Assembly (NCBI RefSeq): GCF_017676365.1
Contig: NZ_JADKMA010000043.1
Location: 1 to 41,253, forward strand
Length of the DNA stretch: 41,253 nt
Direction: 5' to 3'
DNA from: Streptomyces oryzae
GTDB taxonomy: Bacteria > Actinomycetota > Actinomycetes > Streptomycetales > Streptomycetaceae
This document shows positions 23,983 through 32,648 of the stretch, piece by piece. Numbering within the stretch: the first letter of the stretch is position 1; each line of letters begins with the position of its first letter. The notes under the pieces are model-generated. The model was not told the DNA's origin. It searched no databases and saw only the letters and a list, made by a program, of their open reading frames with translations. A program made the position numbers and the translations under genes.

Positions 23983-24391
23983 GTGGTCCTCCAAGTGTTC
24001 GTGGGGCACGCCCAATTGGACGTGGAACAGCAGTACGCGTGCTCACCCGGCGCCCGCTGAAACGGCAGGCCCGCAAATGCCCGGAAGTAACCTCGGGTAA
24101 CAGCCGTAACGCGCCGGACGTGCCCGGAAATGTGGGAGCACCCGTGGGGAGGGGGCGCCCCTGCCCGACGGGTGCGGGGGATCCGTCGGGTAAGGCATGG
24201 CCGCCCGCATGCGGGTCGCTGTGCCGTCACCCTGGCCGTCCGTCGGTGTGCCGCCGCCGCGTAAGCGGGTCTGTGCCGGAACATGGCCAGCGGCGGCCGT
24301 GGGCGGGCGGCACACCGCGCGCGGCCGCCGGCCGCCGGCTGCCGGGCTGCCGACAGCCGGCGGCCCACCTGGATCCGGCTTCGGGAGCGGC
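23983..24391. other. Divergent intergenic region with GTAAC repeats
   Basis: About 400 bases between the secreted-protein operon (minus) and the PP2C phosphatase (plus). GTAAC occurs three times at 24087, 24097 and 24106, about one helical turn apart. From 24197 the phosphatase frame is open, but that part is Arg/Pro/Gly-rich and looks non-coding. No other gene is seen. Confidence 0.5.
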
Positions 24392-26572
24392 GTGAACGGT
24401 GTGAGCGGTACGGCGCGGTCTGCCGGCCCGGACGACCCCGGCTGGGGGCAGCTCGACGCGGTGCTGACCGACGTCATTGCGGCCACCGGCGCCTCGATGG
24501 GGCTGGTGTATCTGCTGCCGCCCGGCGAACAGGTGCTCCGCCTCGCGGTGGTGTCCGGGGTCTCCCGCAGCATCGCGGCGCCATGGGCCCGTATCCCGCT
24601 GGACGCCCCCATTCCGGTCGCGGTCGCGATACGGCACCAGCGGATCGTGTGGCTGGCCAGCCAGGAGGAGATGGCCCGTCAGTACCCGCGGGTCGGCCTG
24701 GTGCTGCCGTACGACTTCCGGCTGGCCGCGGCCCCCGTGGTCATCGGCGCCGCGGCGCGGGGCGGCATCGTCCTGCTGTGGTCGACCGAACATCCGCCGG
24801 AGCTGAGCCCCCGCGAACGCCACGTACTGGGGGCGAGCTGCCGCAACGTCGGCCGTCTCCTCCGGCAGGCCGCCGACAGCGGCCGGCCGCTGCTGCCGCG
24901 GGACGAGCCGCGCCTGCTGCGCCCACCGGGCCCGGGTGTGCCCGGCCCCGCCGTGGCGAGGGCCGCCTTCGAGTTCGCCGAACGCTTTCCGGAGGGGTGC
25001 TGCTCGCTGAATCTCGAGGGCCGGATCGACTTCCTCAACTCGGCCGCTGCCGACCTGGTGGGAGCGGACGCGGCGACGCTGCTGGGCACCCGCCCGTGGG
25101 AGTCGCTGCCCTGGCTGCACGACCCGGTGTTCGAGGACCGGTACCGGGCAGCCATGATCGCCCGGCAGCCGACGACGTTCACCGCCCGGCGACCGCCCGA
25201 CACCTGGCTGTCCTTCCGGCTCTTCCCCGGCGCGGGCGGGGTGAGCGTCCACATCACCCTCGCCGCGACCGAGGGCCGGCCCGAGACAGCGCAGGGGGCC
25301 CCGGAGGGCGCTGAGCGGCCGGCAGGTGCGACAGCCCTCTACCACCTCACGCATCTGGCGGCCGTCCTCAGCGAGGCGGCGGGCGCGGACGAGGTGGTAG
25401 AGCTGGTGGCCGATCAGCTCGTCCCCGCGTTCGGCCCCGGCGCGCTGGCCCTGATGACGGTGGAAGACGGCCGCCTCCGCGTCGCGGGACACCGCGGCTA
25501 CCCGGCCGAACTGCTGGGCCGCTACGACGCGGTCCCCCTCTCCTCCGGCCACCCGGCCGCGCGGGTCCTGGCAACGGGCGTCCCGGCCTTCTTCGCGAAC
25601 CCCGTGGACCTCGAACGGGCCTATGAGCCCGCTCTGCGTCACGACCAAATGGCCGCCTGGGCGTATCTGCCGCTGACCGTGTCCGGCAACGCCGTCGGCA
25701 CCCTGGTGCTCGCCTACGACCAGCCACACGCCTTCACCTCCCCCGAAAGGGCCCTGCTCACCTCGCTGGCCGGGCTGATCGCGCAGGCCCTGGACCGGGC
25801 CAGGCTCTTCGACACCCAGCGGAAGCTGGCCCACAGCCTGCAGACCGGTCTGCTCCCGCACCGCCTGGCCGCCGTCCCCGGCCTGGAAGTGGCAGCCCGC
25901 TATCTGCCCGCGGGGCGGGGGCTGGACATCGGCGGCGACTTCTACGACCTGATCCGCTGCGACCGCGCCGACGCCGCCGCGGCCATCGGCGACGTCCAGG
26001 GACACAACACCACGGCGGCCGCACTCATGGGGCAGGTGCGTACCGCCGTCCACACCCATGCGACTGCCGGCGCGGCACCCGGCGAGATCCTTTCCCGGAC
26101 CAACCGGCTCCTCATCGACCTGGACACCGACCTGTTCACCAGCTGCCTGTACGCACACCTCGACCTGTCACGCCAGGAGGTGCGGATCGCCTCAGCAGGG
26201 CACCCTCCGCCACTGCTGCGCCGTCCCGACGGCCGCACCGAGATCCTCGGCCTGCCGCCCGGGCTGCTGCTCGGTATCGAGCCCGACACCGACTACGCGA
26301 CCACCGTCGTCCCCCTCGAACCAGGCTGTGTGCTGGCCCTCTACACCGACGGGCTCGTGGAGGCCCCCGGAGCCGACATCGGCCTGGCCACCGCGGCGCT
26401 GGCCCGCAGGCTCGCCGACGCCACCGACGAGAACCTCGAAGACCTCGCCGACACCCTCACAGCGCCCACCGCGCAGCCGTCCCCGCCCACCGACGACATC
26501 GCCCTGCTCCTGCTGCGCCCCACGGGCAACGGTCCGACCAACCGGGCGGAACGCGCGGCCGGTTCCGGCTGA
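24392..26572 (+). CDS. GAF-PAS-GAF PP2C (SpoIIE-type) serine phosphatase
   Basis: A 726-residue signalling protein. In order: a GAF domain (about 20-180), a PAS domain (about 190-310; CCSLNLEGRIDFLNSAAADL), a second GAF domain (about 330-480) and a C-terminal PP2C/SpoIIE phosphatase (about 490-715). The phosphatase metal-site motifs are present: DIGGDFYDL, AIGDVQGHNTTAAALM, ASAGHPPPLL and LYTDGLVE. Such proteins dephosphorylate anti-sigma-factor antagonists in response to small-molecule or redox signals; no kinase domain is attached here. The GTG at 24392 is preferred because GGGAG precedes it and the conserved sequence begins soon after. An ATG at 24197 would add about 65 low-complexity residues. 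Its partner is not encoded in the window. Confidence 0.88.
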   Translation: MNGVSGTARSAGPDDPGWGQLDAVLTDVIAATGASMGLVYLLPPGEQVLRLAVVSGVSRSIAAPWARIPLDAPIPVAVAIRHQRIVWLASQEEMARQYPRVGLVLPYDFRLAAAPVVIGAAARGGIVLLWSTEHPPELSPRERHVLGASCRNVGRLLRQAADSGRPLLPRDEPRLLRPPGPGVPGPAVARAAFEFAERFPEGCCSLNLEGRIDFLNSAAADLVGADAATLLGTRPWESLPWLHDPVFEDRYRAAMIARQPTTFTARRPPDTWLSFRLFPGAGGVSVHITLAATEGRPETAQGAPEGAERPAGATALYHLTHLAAVLSEAAGADEVVELVADQLVPAFGPGALALMTVEDGRLRVAGHRGYPAELLGRYDAVPLSSGHPAARVLATGVPAFFANPVDLERAYEPALRHDQMAAWAYLPLTVSGNAVGTLVLAYDQPHAFTSPERALLTSLAGLIAQALDRARLFDTQRKLAHSLQTGLLPHRLAAVPGLEVAARYLPAGRGLDIGGDFYDLIRCDRADAAAAIGDVQGHNTTAAALMGQVRTAVHTHATAGAAPGEILSRTNRLLIDLDTDLFTSCLYAHLDLSRQEVRIASAGHPPPLLRRPDGRTEILGLPPGLLLGIEPDTDYATTVVPLEPGCVLALYTDGLVEAPGADIGLATAALARRLADATDENLEDLADTLTAPTAQPSPPTDDIALLLLRPTGNGPTNRAERAAGSG

Positions 26573-26578
26573 CCGGCC

Positions 26579-27766
26579 TCAGCGTGCCGCCGCGCCCGTC
26601 GGCGTCCAGCGGATCCGGGTGCTGCACAGGGACACCACGGCCGCCGAAGCGGCGACGGCTGCCATCCCCCAGGCCAGACTGCTCGCATCCGCGACGAAGC
26701 CGATGAGCGGCGGACCGGCGAGCAGGCCCGTCGTCCCCATGGCGGCGACGAGCGTCAGCGTGTCCGAGCCCTGCTTGGCCGCGGCGGCGTAGACGCAAGG
26801 GGTGACGGCGGCGATGCCCAGCCCAACGCAGGCGAAGCCGACAAGTGCCGTCACCACACCGCCGCCCACCAGGGCGAAGGCGAGCCCCGCGGCGGCGAGC
26901 GCGCTTCCCAGCAGGACGACCCGGCCATCGCCCCAGCGGGCGCGCCGGCCGTCTGCGAAGAGCCGGGCGAGGACCATCGTGCCGGAGACGACGGCGATAC
27001 CCAGCGGCGCTGTCCGGGCCGACGCCTGGGCGATCTCCCGCAGATAGAGGGTGGACCAGTCGTTCATGGCGCCCTCGGCGATGGTGCCGAACACCATGGC
27101 GCAGCACATCCACAGCGTCACCCGGGAGGGGAGGGTCCACCGGCCGCGGGCCTGCTTCCGGGGTCCTTCGCCCGGATCGTCGTCCGGGAGCAGCCCGGTG
27201 CGCGCGTAGCCGCCCAGCAGCACGAGCACGCAGGCCGCCACCGCGAAGTGGCTCCCGACCGAAGGGGTCAGCGTACGCACACCGGAAGCGAGCAGCGCCG
27301 CTAGGAGCGAGCCGCCGCTGAAGGTCGCGTGCAGCCTGGCCATGGCGTTCCGCGCGTATCCGGCTTCCAGCGCCGCCGCTCCTTGTGCGTTCATCGCGAC
27401 GTTCAGACAGCCGACGAGAACCCCGTCCACGCACATCACCAGCAGGGCGACGGGGTAGTTGGGTGCCGCGGCCAGCGCGAGGAGCAGCAGCGTCAGACCC
27501 AGCTGCGACGCCGGCGCGAGCCGCCGTGAGCCCAGCCTTCTCATCGCCACCGCCACCAGGGGGAACGACACCGCTGAGCCGACCCCCGCCGCCATCAGCA
27601 GCATCCCCACCTCCCCGGCGGTCAGGCCCAGGTCCTTCTTGATGGCCGGGATCTGTGCGGCCCAGGTGGCGTACTGGAACCCGAGGGAGCAGAACAGCGC
27701 GGCGATGGCCGACCGGGCCCGGACGAAGCGGGCGGGGGCGGCGAGATCGCGGACTACAGGAGACAC
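26579..27766 (-). CDS. MFS transporter, last gene of the PhyH operon
   Basis: A 395-residue, 12-helix MFS permease. The N-terminus (FQYATWAAQIPAIKKDLGLT) and the loop after TM2 (AVAMRRLGSRRLAP) resemble the YbjJ-like and fucose-permease-like branch. In biosynthetic operons this branch often acts as a product exporter. The start is the GTG at 27766, five bases after the GNAT stop codon, so translation is probably coupled. Its 3' end faces the phosphatase gene, with only six bases between the two stop codons. Export of the operon product is inferred from position. Confidence 0.88.
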   Translation of the reverse strand: MSPVVRDLAAPARFVRARSAIAALFCSLGFQYATWAAQIPAIKKDLGLTAGEVGMLLMAAGVGSAVSFPLVAVAMRRLGSRRLAPASQLGLTLLLLALAAAPNYPVALLVMCVDGVLVGCLNVAMNAQGAAALEAGYARNAMARLHATFSGGSLLAALLASGVRTLTPSVGSHFAVAACVLVLLGGYARTGLLPDDDPGEGPRKQARGRWTLPSRVTLWMCCAMVFGTIAEGAMNDWSTLYLREIAQASARTAPLGIAVVSGTMVLARLFADGRRARWGDGRVVLLGSALAAAGLAFALVGGGVVTALVGFACVGLGIAAVTPCVYAAAAKQGSDTLTLVAAMGTTGLLAGPPLIGFVADASSLAWGMAAVAASAAVVSLCSTRIRWTPTGAAAR

Positions 27767-27771
27767 GGGGA

Positions 27772-28425
27772 TCAGCTCACTTCGTGCGGCAAGGGCGGGG
27801 CGTACAGCGGGGCGCTTCCCGGACCGGACAGTGCGCCCGGCACGCCGCGCACCGGCTTGGACATGTACACCGCGTCCGTGCCGTAGCCGCTGTCTGCCGG
27901 AAGCACGTGCGGGTACGGCATGAAGCCGCGGGCCGACCAGAACCTCGCACTGCCGCCGACGGCCACCAGCGAGATCCGCTCGTCCCCGCGCGCCCGGGCG
28001 GTACGGACGAGGCGGTGCAGCAGAATCCGCGCCAGACCCCTCCGCCGTAGGGGCCGGGCGATCACGATGTCGTGCAGATGGAGATTGCCCGCGCTCTGCG
28101 GGGGGCCGGTGAGAGCGGGGAGGGCGGCGGCGCTCTCAGCGCGCTCCAGGTCCGGGTAGCGGAACGCCGGGTAGGGCAGCGCGAGCACATAGCCCGCCGT
28201 CCGGAAGCCGACATCCAGCGCGAAGCACGTCCCCGGCGAGGTGCACGCCCGGGACTGCAGCGCCGCCCGCCCCTCCGAGAGGCCCAGCCCGGCGTAGGCG
28301 TCGCGCTCCAGCTCGACGATGGCGTCCCAGTCGCCGTCGGCGATACGGCGAACGCGAACGGCTCCCTCGGCGTCAACGGCGCCTTCGGTACGAACGGCAC
28401 CTTCGGTACGGACGCCGTCACCCAT
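27772..28425 (-). CDS. GNAT-family N-acetyltransferase
   Basis: A 217-residue acetyltransferase using acetyl-CoA. The core shows DWDAIVELERDAY early, the acetyl-CoA-binding IARPLRRRGLARILLHRLVR, and a late GSARFWSARGFMPYP typical of the GNAT fold. The first 24 residues contain repeated EGAV units (VRTEGAVRTEGAVDAEGAV), encoded by 18-base tandem repeats at about 28366-28415 and foreign to the fold. The ATG at 28425 overlaps the end of the decarboxylase gene. Acetylation of an amine produced by the decarboxylase is an attractive role, but it is inferred only from the operon order. Confidence 0.85.
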   Translation of the reverse strand: MGDGVRTEGAVRTEGAVDAEGAVRVRRIADGDWDAIVELERDAYAGLGLSEGRAALQSRACTSPGTCFALDVGFRTAGYVLALPYPAFRYPDLERAESAAALPALTGPPQSAGNLHLHDIVIARPLRRRGLARILLHRLVRTARARGDERISLVAVGGSARFWSARGFMPYPHVLPADSGYGTDAVYMSKPVRGVPGALSGPGSAPLYAPPLPHEVS

Positions 28426-29740
28426 CGCGGCCGTCCCTCCCGTCCGTCGGCACGCAGGGTCGCCCGTGCGATCCCGTGCAGGTGTACGGCAGCGGGGTGA
28501 AGCCGTTGAACCCGCGCGCCGTATAGCTGACCGCGTACGCGCCGCAGGACAGCACCCACACCGGGTCGCCTGACGCCAGCGCCCTGGGCACCGGGACCAG
28601 AGCGTGCTCGGAAGAGTAGGCGTCGTCGCTGTCGCACGTGGGGCCCGCGAGGACGGCCGGGACGTACGGGCCCTCGGTGTGGCCCGGAAACACCAGCCGG
28701 TACTGCAGCGCGTCCATCTCGTACAGGCCGTTGAACTTGCCGCAACTCAGATACAGCCAGTGCTGCAGCTGGCCGTCCGGCCTCCGCCGCTCCGCGAGCC
28801 GGACGACGTGCGCCCGGATTGCCCCGTGGTCGGCGACGAGGTGCCGTCCCGGTTCCATGACGAACTCCAGAGGGCCGCCGTGGATCCGGCGCAGGCTCGC
28901 CATCCCCTTCCGGATCACCGCGAACATCTGCTCGAGGGGCGGACGGAGGGGATGTCCGCGCCGGTCGAGATAGCCGAGCGCGGGCAGGCCGCCGCCGAGG
29001 TTGATCTGGTCCGGGCGTATCCCGCGGCGCACCAGGGCCCGCAGCACACCGCCCAGCCGCTCCAGCGCGCTGTGCCATGCCTCGGGTGTCAGCTGCTGGG
29101 AGCCGACGTGTACGGACAGGCCCGAGGGGACCAGCCCACCCTCCCGGGCCCGCTCCAGCACCCGTGGCGCCTCAGCCGGCCGGCACCCGAACTTGTCGCG
29201 CAGACCCCACACGGCGCCCTCGCCGCTGGTCGCCACCCGGCAGAAGACGCGGGCCCCGGGCGCGTGCGCTGCGAGGGCCGCCACGTCCTCCAGACTGTCG
29301 GTCGCGAAGTCCCGGATGCCCAGCCGGTATGCGGCCGCGATGTCCCGGTCGGACTTGACGGTGTTGCCGTAGTGCATACGGGAAACCGGTATCCCCGCCC
29401 CCAGCGCCTGCTCCGCCTCACCCGGACTCGCCGCATCGATCCCGGCACCCCTGCGCCCCAGCGCGGCCAGCACTTCGCCCACCGGACACGCCTTCATGGC
29501 GAACCGCACCCGGACCCCGGGCAGTTCCCGGCACAGCGCCTCGTAGCGCTGCTCGATGCCCGCCAGGTCGAGGACGATCCGGTCCCCGCCCACCGCGGCC
29601 AGCCCCTCGGCAAGTGACGTACTGAGCCCCGGTCCTGCGTCCTCGGCCCCGGGGCTGCCGCCCTCGGCCCCCATGCCGCCCGCCGTTTCGCCCCTGCCCC
29701 GCCCGCGCGGCCCGGTACGTACGCCGCCTGCGCTCATCAT
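28418..29740 (-). CDS. Ornithine/lysine decarboxylase-like PLP enzyme (fold type III)
   Basis: A 440-residue alanine-racemase-fold decarboxylase. Lys83 in RFAMKACP is the expected PLP lysine. HVGSQ (211-215), the phosphate-binding GGG (249-251) and EPGRHLVADHG (296-306) match the family. GPTCDSDD (367-374) with Cys369 resembles the GPTCD active site of ornithine decarboxylases rather than diaminopimelate decarboxylases. The substrate is thus probably a basic amino acid, possibly modified. The first 40 residues are a Gly-rich extension. Start 29740 (ATGATGA overlap with the previous gene) is preferred; the ATG at 29737 is equivalent. The stop overlaps the GNAT start, so the enzymes are likely made together. 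Confidence 0.85.
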   Translation of the reverse strand: MMSAGGVRTGPRGRGRGETAGGMGAEGGSPGAEDAGPGLSTSLAEGLAAVGGDRIVLDLAGIEQRYEALCRELPGVRVRFAMKACPVGEVLAALGRRGAGIDAASPGEAEQALGAGIPVSRMHYGNTVKSDRDIAAAYRLGIRDFATDSLEDVAALAAHAPGARVFCRVATSGEGAVWGLRDKFGCRPAEAPRVLERAREGGLVPSGLSVHVGSQQLTPEAWHSALERLGGVLRALVRRGIRPDQINLGGGLPALGYLDRRGHPLRPPLEQMFAVIRKGMASLRRIHGGPLEFVMEPGRHLVADHGAIRAHVVRLAERRRPDGQLQHWLYLSCGKFNGLYEMDALQYRLVFPGHTEGPYVPAVLAGPTCDSDDAYSSEHALVPVPRALASGDPVWVLSCGAYAVSYTARGFNGFTPLPYTCTGSHGRPCVPTDGRDGRDG

Positions 29741-31059
29741 CGGCTCACCCCGCAGGGTGGCGGGTTCAGAGGTGTGGTCCGGGCCGCGGCCATCAGCTCC
29801 TCCCATGCCTCGGCCAGCAGCGCGAAGTCCGCGATGTCGCTGCGGGCCTCGTCCAGCAGGCGCTCCCGGCGGGCGGCCAGTTGGTCGGCGAAGGCGGTGT
29901 AGCGGCCGCCCAGCCGTCGGTAGGCGGCATCCAGCGTGTCCAGCCGCTCGACGTTCTCCCGCTGGTCGAGCCGGGTGGCTTCGCCCGCGTACGCGGCGAC
30001 GGTGGAAGCGCGGGGCAGCCCTTGGTCGTCCAGCAGGGTCTCGCCGGCCCGGGCCAGCTCGTCGTAGAGGAAGTGGAAGTAGCGCATCGACAGCAGGAAC
30101 TTGGCGAAGCGCGTCTGGTAGGCCATGAAGCCCGGGTCGGTTCTGCGGTCCGGGGTGTAGTAGTTGACGATGTTCCGGTTGTGCACCACGCCGGGGAGTG
30201 CGGCGTGGTGGATCAGGTGGAAGAGGAAGTAGTCGCTGCCGATGGTGTCCCGCGCGGGCGGCAGCGGCACCCGTTCGTGTACGCCGTGGAAGCTGATGTT
30301 GCACATGTCCACCCACATCGGGTCGACCAGCGTCAGCAGCGAGTGGTCGCGCGTGAACGGCTGCGTGCCCGCGCCACGGAACGACTCGTCCGCCAGCTTC
30401 CGCTTCGCTTCGGGGGACCAGGCCGCAGGCGCCCAGAGGCCGACGACGTCCCGATAGACCTCGGGGTCGGTGTCCAGGATCTCGCCGATGTCCACGGAGA
30501 GTTCGCCTATGAACGAGCTGCCCACCATCGCGACCCGCCGTCCCAGGTGCCGCTCGGCCAGCGCGGTCTCACTGACGACGGGTACGGCGTCGGCGGCGCG
30601 CCTGCCGAGCGACCTCAACTCGTGGTGTACGGGGAAGACCGGGCGGCCGTCCACGGTCTGATAGCGGCTGTCGGAGTCCCTGCGGTGGACGGACTCGCAG
30701 CCGAGCGCTGCCGCGATCAGGAAGGCCCGGTTGGTGCAGGCCCCGTAGGAGAGGCCGTCCGGCAGCAGTAGGTCGCGCAGCAGTCCGGGCTTGGCGCAGG
30801 CGGTGCGTTCGGTCACCCGCCGGAGGAAGTCGCGCTGCTGTGCCTCGTCGAGATGGCGCACCGTGACGCGGGGAGAGGAAGGCAGTCGCCGGACCGTCTC
30901 GGCGTGCTCGGCGAACACCGATGGCGTACAGGAGTCCAGGATCAGCAGCTCGACATCGTTGTCGAAATGCTCGACGGCGTAGACCGCTTCCTCGCCGACG
31001 GCCGATATCGTCGCCGCACAGGGCCGGTTGGTGGGAAGCGTCAGGCAGATACGGCGCAT
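29737..31059 (-). CDS. DUF6271-type protein, GT-A-like fold suspected
   Basis: A 440-residue protein of a family with no assigned function, as far as I recognise. The N-terminus ICLTLPTNRP, then LLILDSCT, and YGACTNRAFLIAAALGCESV leading to the acidic RRDSDSRYQ (DSD at 128-130) resemble a GT-A nucleotide-sugar transferase with a DxD-like metal site. The second half is helical and rich in aromatic residues (FHLIHHAALPGVVHNRNIVN, MRYFHFLYDE). There is no signal peptide or membrane span. The ATG at 31059 follows GGGGAAG and overlaps the PhyH gene by 19 bases. It may transfer a sugar or other nucleotide-activated group to the pathway intermediate. The function is unknown. Confidence 0.75.
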   Translation of the reverse strand: MRRICLTLPTNRPCAATISAVGEEAVYAVEHFDNDVELLILDSCTPSVFAEHAETVRRLPSSPRVTVRHLDEAQQRDFLRRVTERTACAKPGLLRDLLLPDGLSYGACTNRAFLIAAALGCESVHRRDSDSRYQTVDGRPVFPVHHELRSLGRRAADAVPVVSETALAERHLGRRVAMVGSSFIGELSVDIGEILDTDPEVYRDVVGLWAPAAWSPEAKRKLADESFRGAGTQPFTRDHSLLTLVDPMWVDMCNISFHGVHERVPLPPARDTIGSDYFLFHLIHHAALPGVVHNRNIVNYYTPDRRTDPGFMAYQTRFAKFLLSMRYFHFLYDELARAGETLLDDQGLPRASTVAAYAGEATRLDQRENVERLDTLDAAYRRLGGRYTAFADQLAARRERLLDEARSDIADFALLAEAWEELMAAARTTPLNPPPCGVSR

Positions 31060-32147
31060 GTCTCTTCCCCGGTGGCCTCGGCCCGTTCCACTGTGGTGCC
31101 TTCCCGGCACCCGGATTCGGCGTGCGCGGACTCCTCGTGCCAGGACTCCAGTCCCAGCAGCCTGGCGCCGAGTCCGGTGAGTTCGGCGGGCCCGTACCGC
31201 AGCGACTCGTGCCTGTCGGCGTCACCGACCAGCGTCGCGTTCCAGTTGGGGGTGCTGAGGTGGCGCCAGGAGTCGATCCGCGACTGCCGCAGCGTCCGGT
31301 GTGTCTCCAGCGCGGGCATCATGGACAGGTACTGCACCGAACGCACGCCATCCGCCGAGGCGTTCGGCGCCACCCCGTGCGCCAGCAGACCGTTCCAGAT
31401 GAGCAGGTCACCGGCTTCCAGCTCGGGCCGTACGACGGGCATCGCCTCCCGGTCGACCGCGGGCCTGATCGGGTCGCGGTCGGCGGGCTGGAGCGCCTTC
31501 CAGTGGTCGAACTGCCGGAAGAGCTCGGGACAGCACTGGAAGCCGCCCAACTCCGGCTCGCTGTCGTTGAGCGCGATGATGCCCTGCACGCGCTGCGGCG
31601 GCGCGCTGAGCGAGGTGTCGATGTCCCAGTGCAGTTCGATGTCGAAGCCGCGCTCCCGGTGTTCGATCAGAGAGCGGTCGCGGGTGCGGATGTTGGGCGG
31701 GTTGAGGTTGAGCCGGTCGAGGGTGACCCACAGTTCTTCGCAGTCCCATACGTCCACGAAGGCGTCGTAGACCCGCCGGGTCTGGCGGCTGTCCCAGATG
31801 AGCTGGTGGTGGTACGCCTCGACGAACCCGTAGATGTGCAGCTCCCGTTCGAGGTCGGAGCGGAACTCCCGCGCCTCGTACCAGCTCTCCGGGTGGCCGG
31901 GGTCGAGCCCCTGGAACTCCCAGGCGAAGTCCAGCAGCCGCCGGGCGGCGGAGGCGCTGATCGCCTCCTTGACGACGACGTATCCGTAGCTCTGCCAGAA
32001 GGAGAACTGCTCCTGGGACAGCACGCGCAGCGGGCGGGTCTTGCGGAGGTCACGCAGTGGCGTCGGGGCCAGATACGTGTCGCCGTCCGCACTGAAGTAG
32101 GGAATGTGCGAGGCGGCTCGGTGGAGAGAGCGGTCGGACGTCGCCAT
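31041..32147 (-). CDS. PhyH-type Fe(II)/2-oxoglutarate dioxygenase
   Basis: A 368-residue member of the phytanoyl-CoA dioxygenase family, expected to hydroxylate a substrate using O2, Fe(II) and 2-oxoglutarate in the cytoplasm. The iron ligands are His173 and Asp175 (ELHWDID) and His257 (LLAHGVAP). Arg269 fits the 2-oxoglutarate carboxylate anchor. SYGYVVVKEAIS near residue 53 is a typical PhyH N-terminus. PhyH enzymes in biosynthetic operons often act on free or carrier-bound amino acids. The ATG at 32147 is supported by CTGGAG with 7-nt spacing. The open frame continues upstream to 32435, but that part is low-complexity. It is the first gene of the operon, behind a promoter overlapping a DasR-like site. 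Confidence 0.9.
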   Translation of the reverse strand: MATSDRSLHRAASHIPYFSADGDTYLAPTPLRDLRKTRPLRVLSQEQFSFWQSYGYVVVKEAISASAARRLLDFAWEFQGLDPGHPESWYEAREFRSDLERELHIYGFVEAYHHQLIWDSRQTRRVYDAFVDVWDCEELWVTLDRLNLNPPNIRTRDRSLIEHRERGFDIELHWDIDTSLSAPPQRVQGIIALNDSEPELGGFQCCPELFRQFDHWKALQPADRDPIRPAVDREAMPVVRPELEAGDLLIWNGLLAHGVAPNASADGVRSVQYLSMMPALETHRTLRQSRIDSWRHLSTPNWNATLVGDADRHESLRYGPAELTGLGARLLGLESWHEESAHAESGCREGTTVERAEATGEETCAVSA

Positions 32148-32448
32148 GTGCTGCTCCAGGTGCTCACTGCGCCCCGGGCCAGGGAGCGGCAGTCGGTAAC
32201 GAACGGTGGATGTGGGGGTGGGGGTGTGGGCGGTGCTGTACCGGGGGTGGCTGTGTGGGCGCGGGCGTTCGGTCGCGCACGGAGGGCGGGGCGCTGCTCG
32301 CGTCCGGGGCGGGGCGCGGAATCCGCGTCCGGGTCGCGGCGCGGGGTCGCGGGCCGGCCCTCGTGGTGAGGGCTGCGGAGGAAGCGTGGCGCGGCGCTGT
32401 GCACTCGCGCCCGCCAAGAACGGAACGCGTGCCACACACGCCCCTCCG

Positions 32449-32495
32449 TTGACTCGCGTCCCACCATATTTGGACTAGACCAAAGAGAATGTCAA
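32449..32495. promoter_or_regulatory. Back-to-back promoters overlapping the operator
   Basis: On the minus strand a perfect -35 TTGACA (32495-32490) is followed after 18 bases by AAATAT (32471-32466), a fair -10, directed toward the PhyH operon. On the plus strand TTGACT (32449-32454) is a good -35 toward the hexosaminidase gene; the -10 would fall around 32472-32478 but is poor. The DasR-like palindrome lies in the minus-strand spacer and over the expected plus-strand -10, so a bound repressor could block both. Confidence 0.5.
32469..32484. promoter_or_regulatory. DasR-responsive-element-like palindrome
   Basis: TTTGGACTAGACCAAA is symmetric except for one base pair. Its core TGGACTAGACCA (32471-32482) differs at one position from TGGTCTAGACCA, the core of the dre site bound by the GntR-family regulator DasR. 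DasR represses N-acetylglucosamine and chitin genes and several antibiotic clusters, and is released by glucosamine-6-phosphate. The hexosaminidase gene beside it is a natural DasR target, which strengthens the call. Confidence 0.7.
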
Positions 32496-32648
32496 CTCCC
32501 CGCAATCCAGGTCCGGGTGGGGGATGCGGGGGTTACGCTGGGCCCGTACGCTCGCTGGTCTGTACCAAGTTCGGTGCTGCGGAGGCTCGCAATCAAGGCT
32601 CCGCGATTGCCGTCACCGACGTACCGGTCCCACCGAAAGGCGCGGTCG

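Larger units (their letters stand above)
32148..32648. other. Divergent control region, PhyH operon and GH3 gene
   Basis: About 500 bases without a recognisable gene. Only 32460-32500 is AT-rich; it holds the operator and promoter elements listed separately. The part 32148-32450 would be a roughly 300-base untranslated leader of the PhyH message and is GC-rich and repetitive (GGGGGTGG tracts). The part 32500-32648 would be the leader of the hexosaminidase gene. Confidence 0.6.

Noticed and set aside
24197..24391. N-terminal extension of the PP2C phosphatase from the ATG at 24197
   Set aside because: The extra 65 residues are Arg/Pro/Gly-rich and unlike a domain, while GGGAG lies just before the GTG at 24392. 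It is kept as an alternative only.
32148..32435. N-terminal extension of the PhyH protein to a GTG at 32435
   Set aside because: The added 96 residues are Pro/Arg/His-rich and unlike PhyH proteins. A clear RBS precedes the ATG at 32147, and family similarity begins there.
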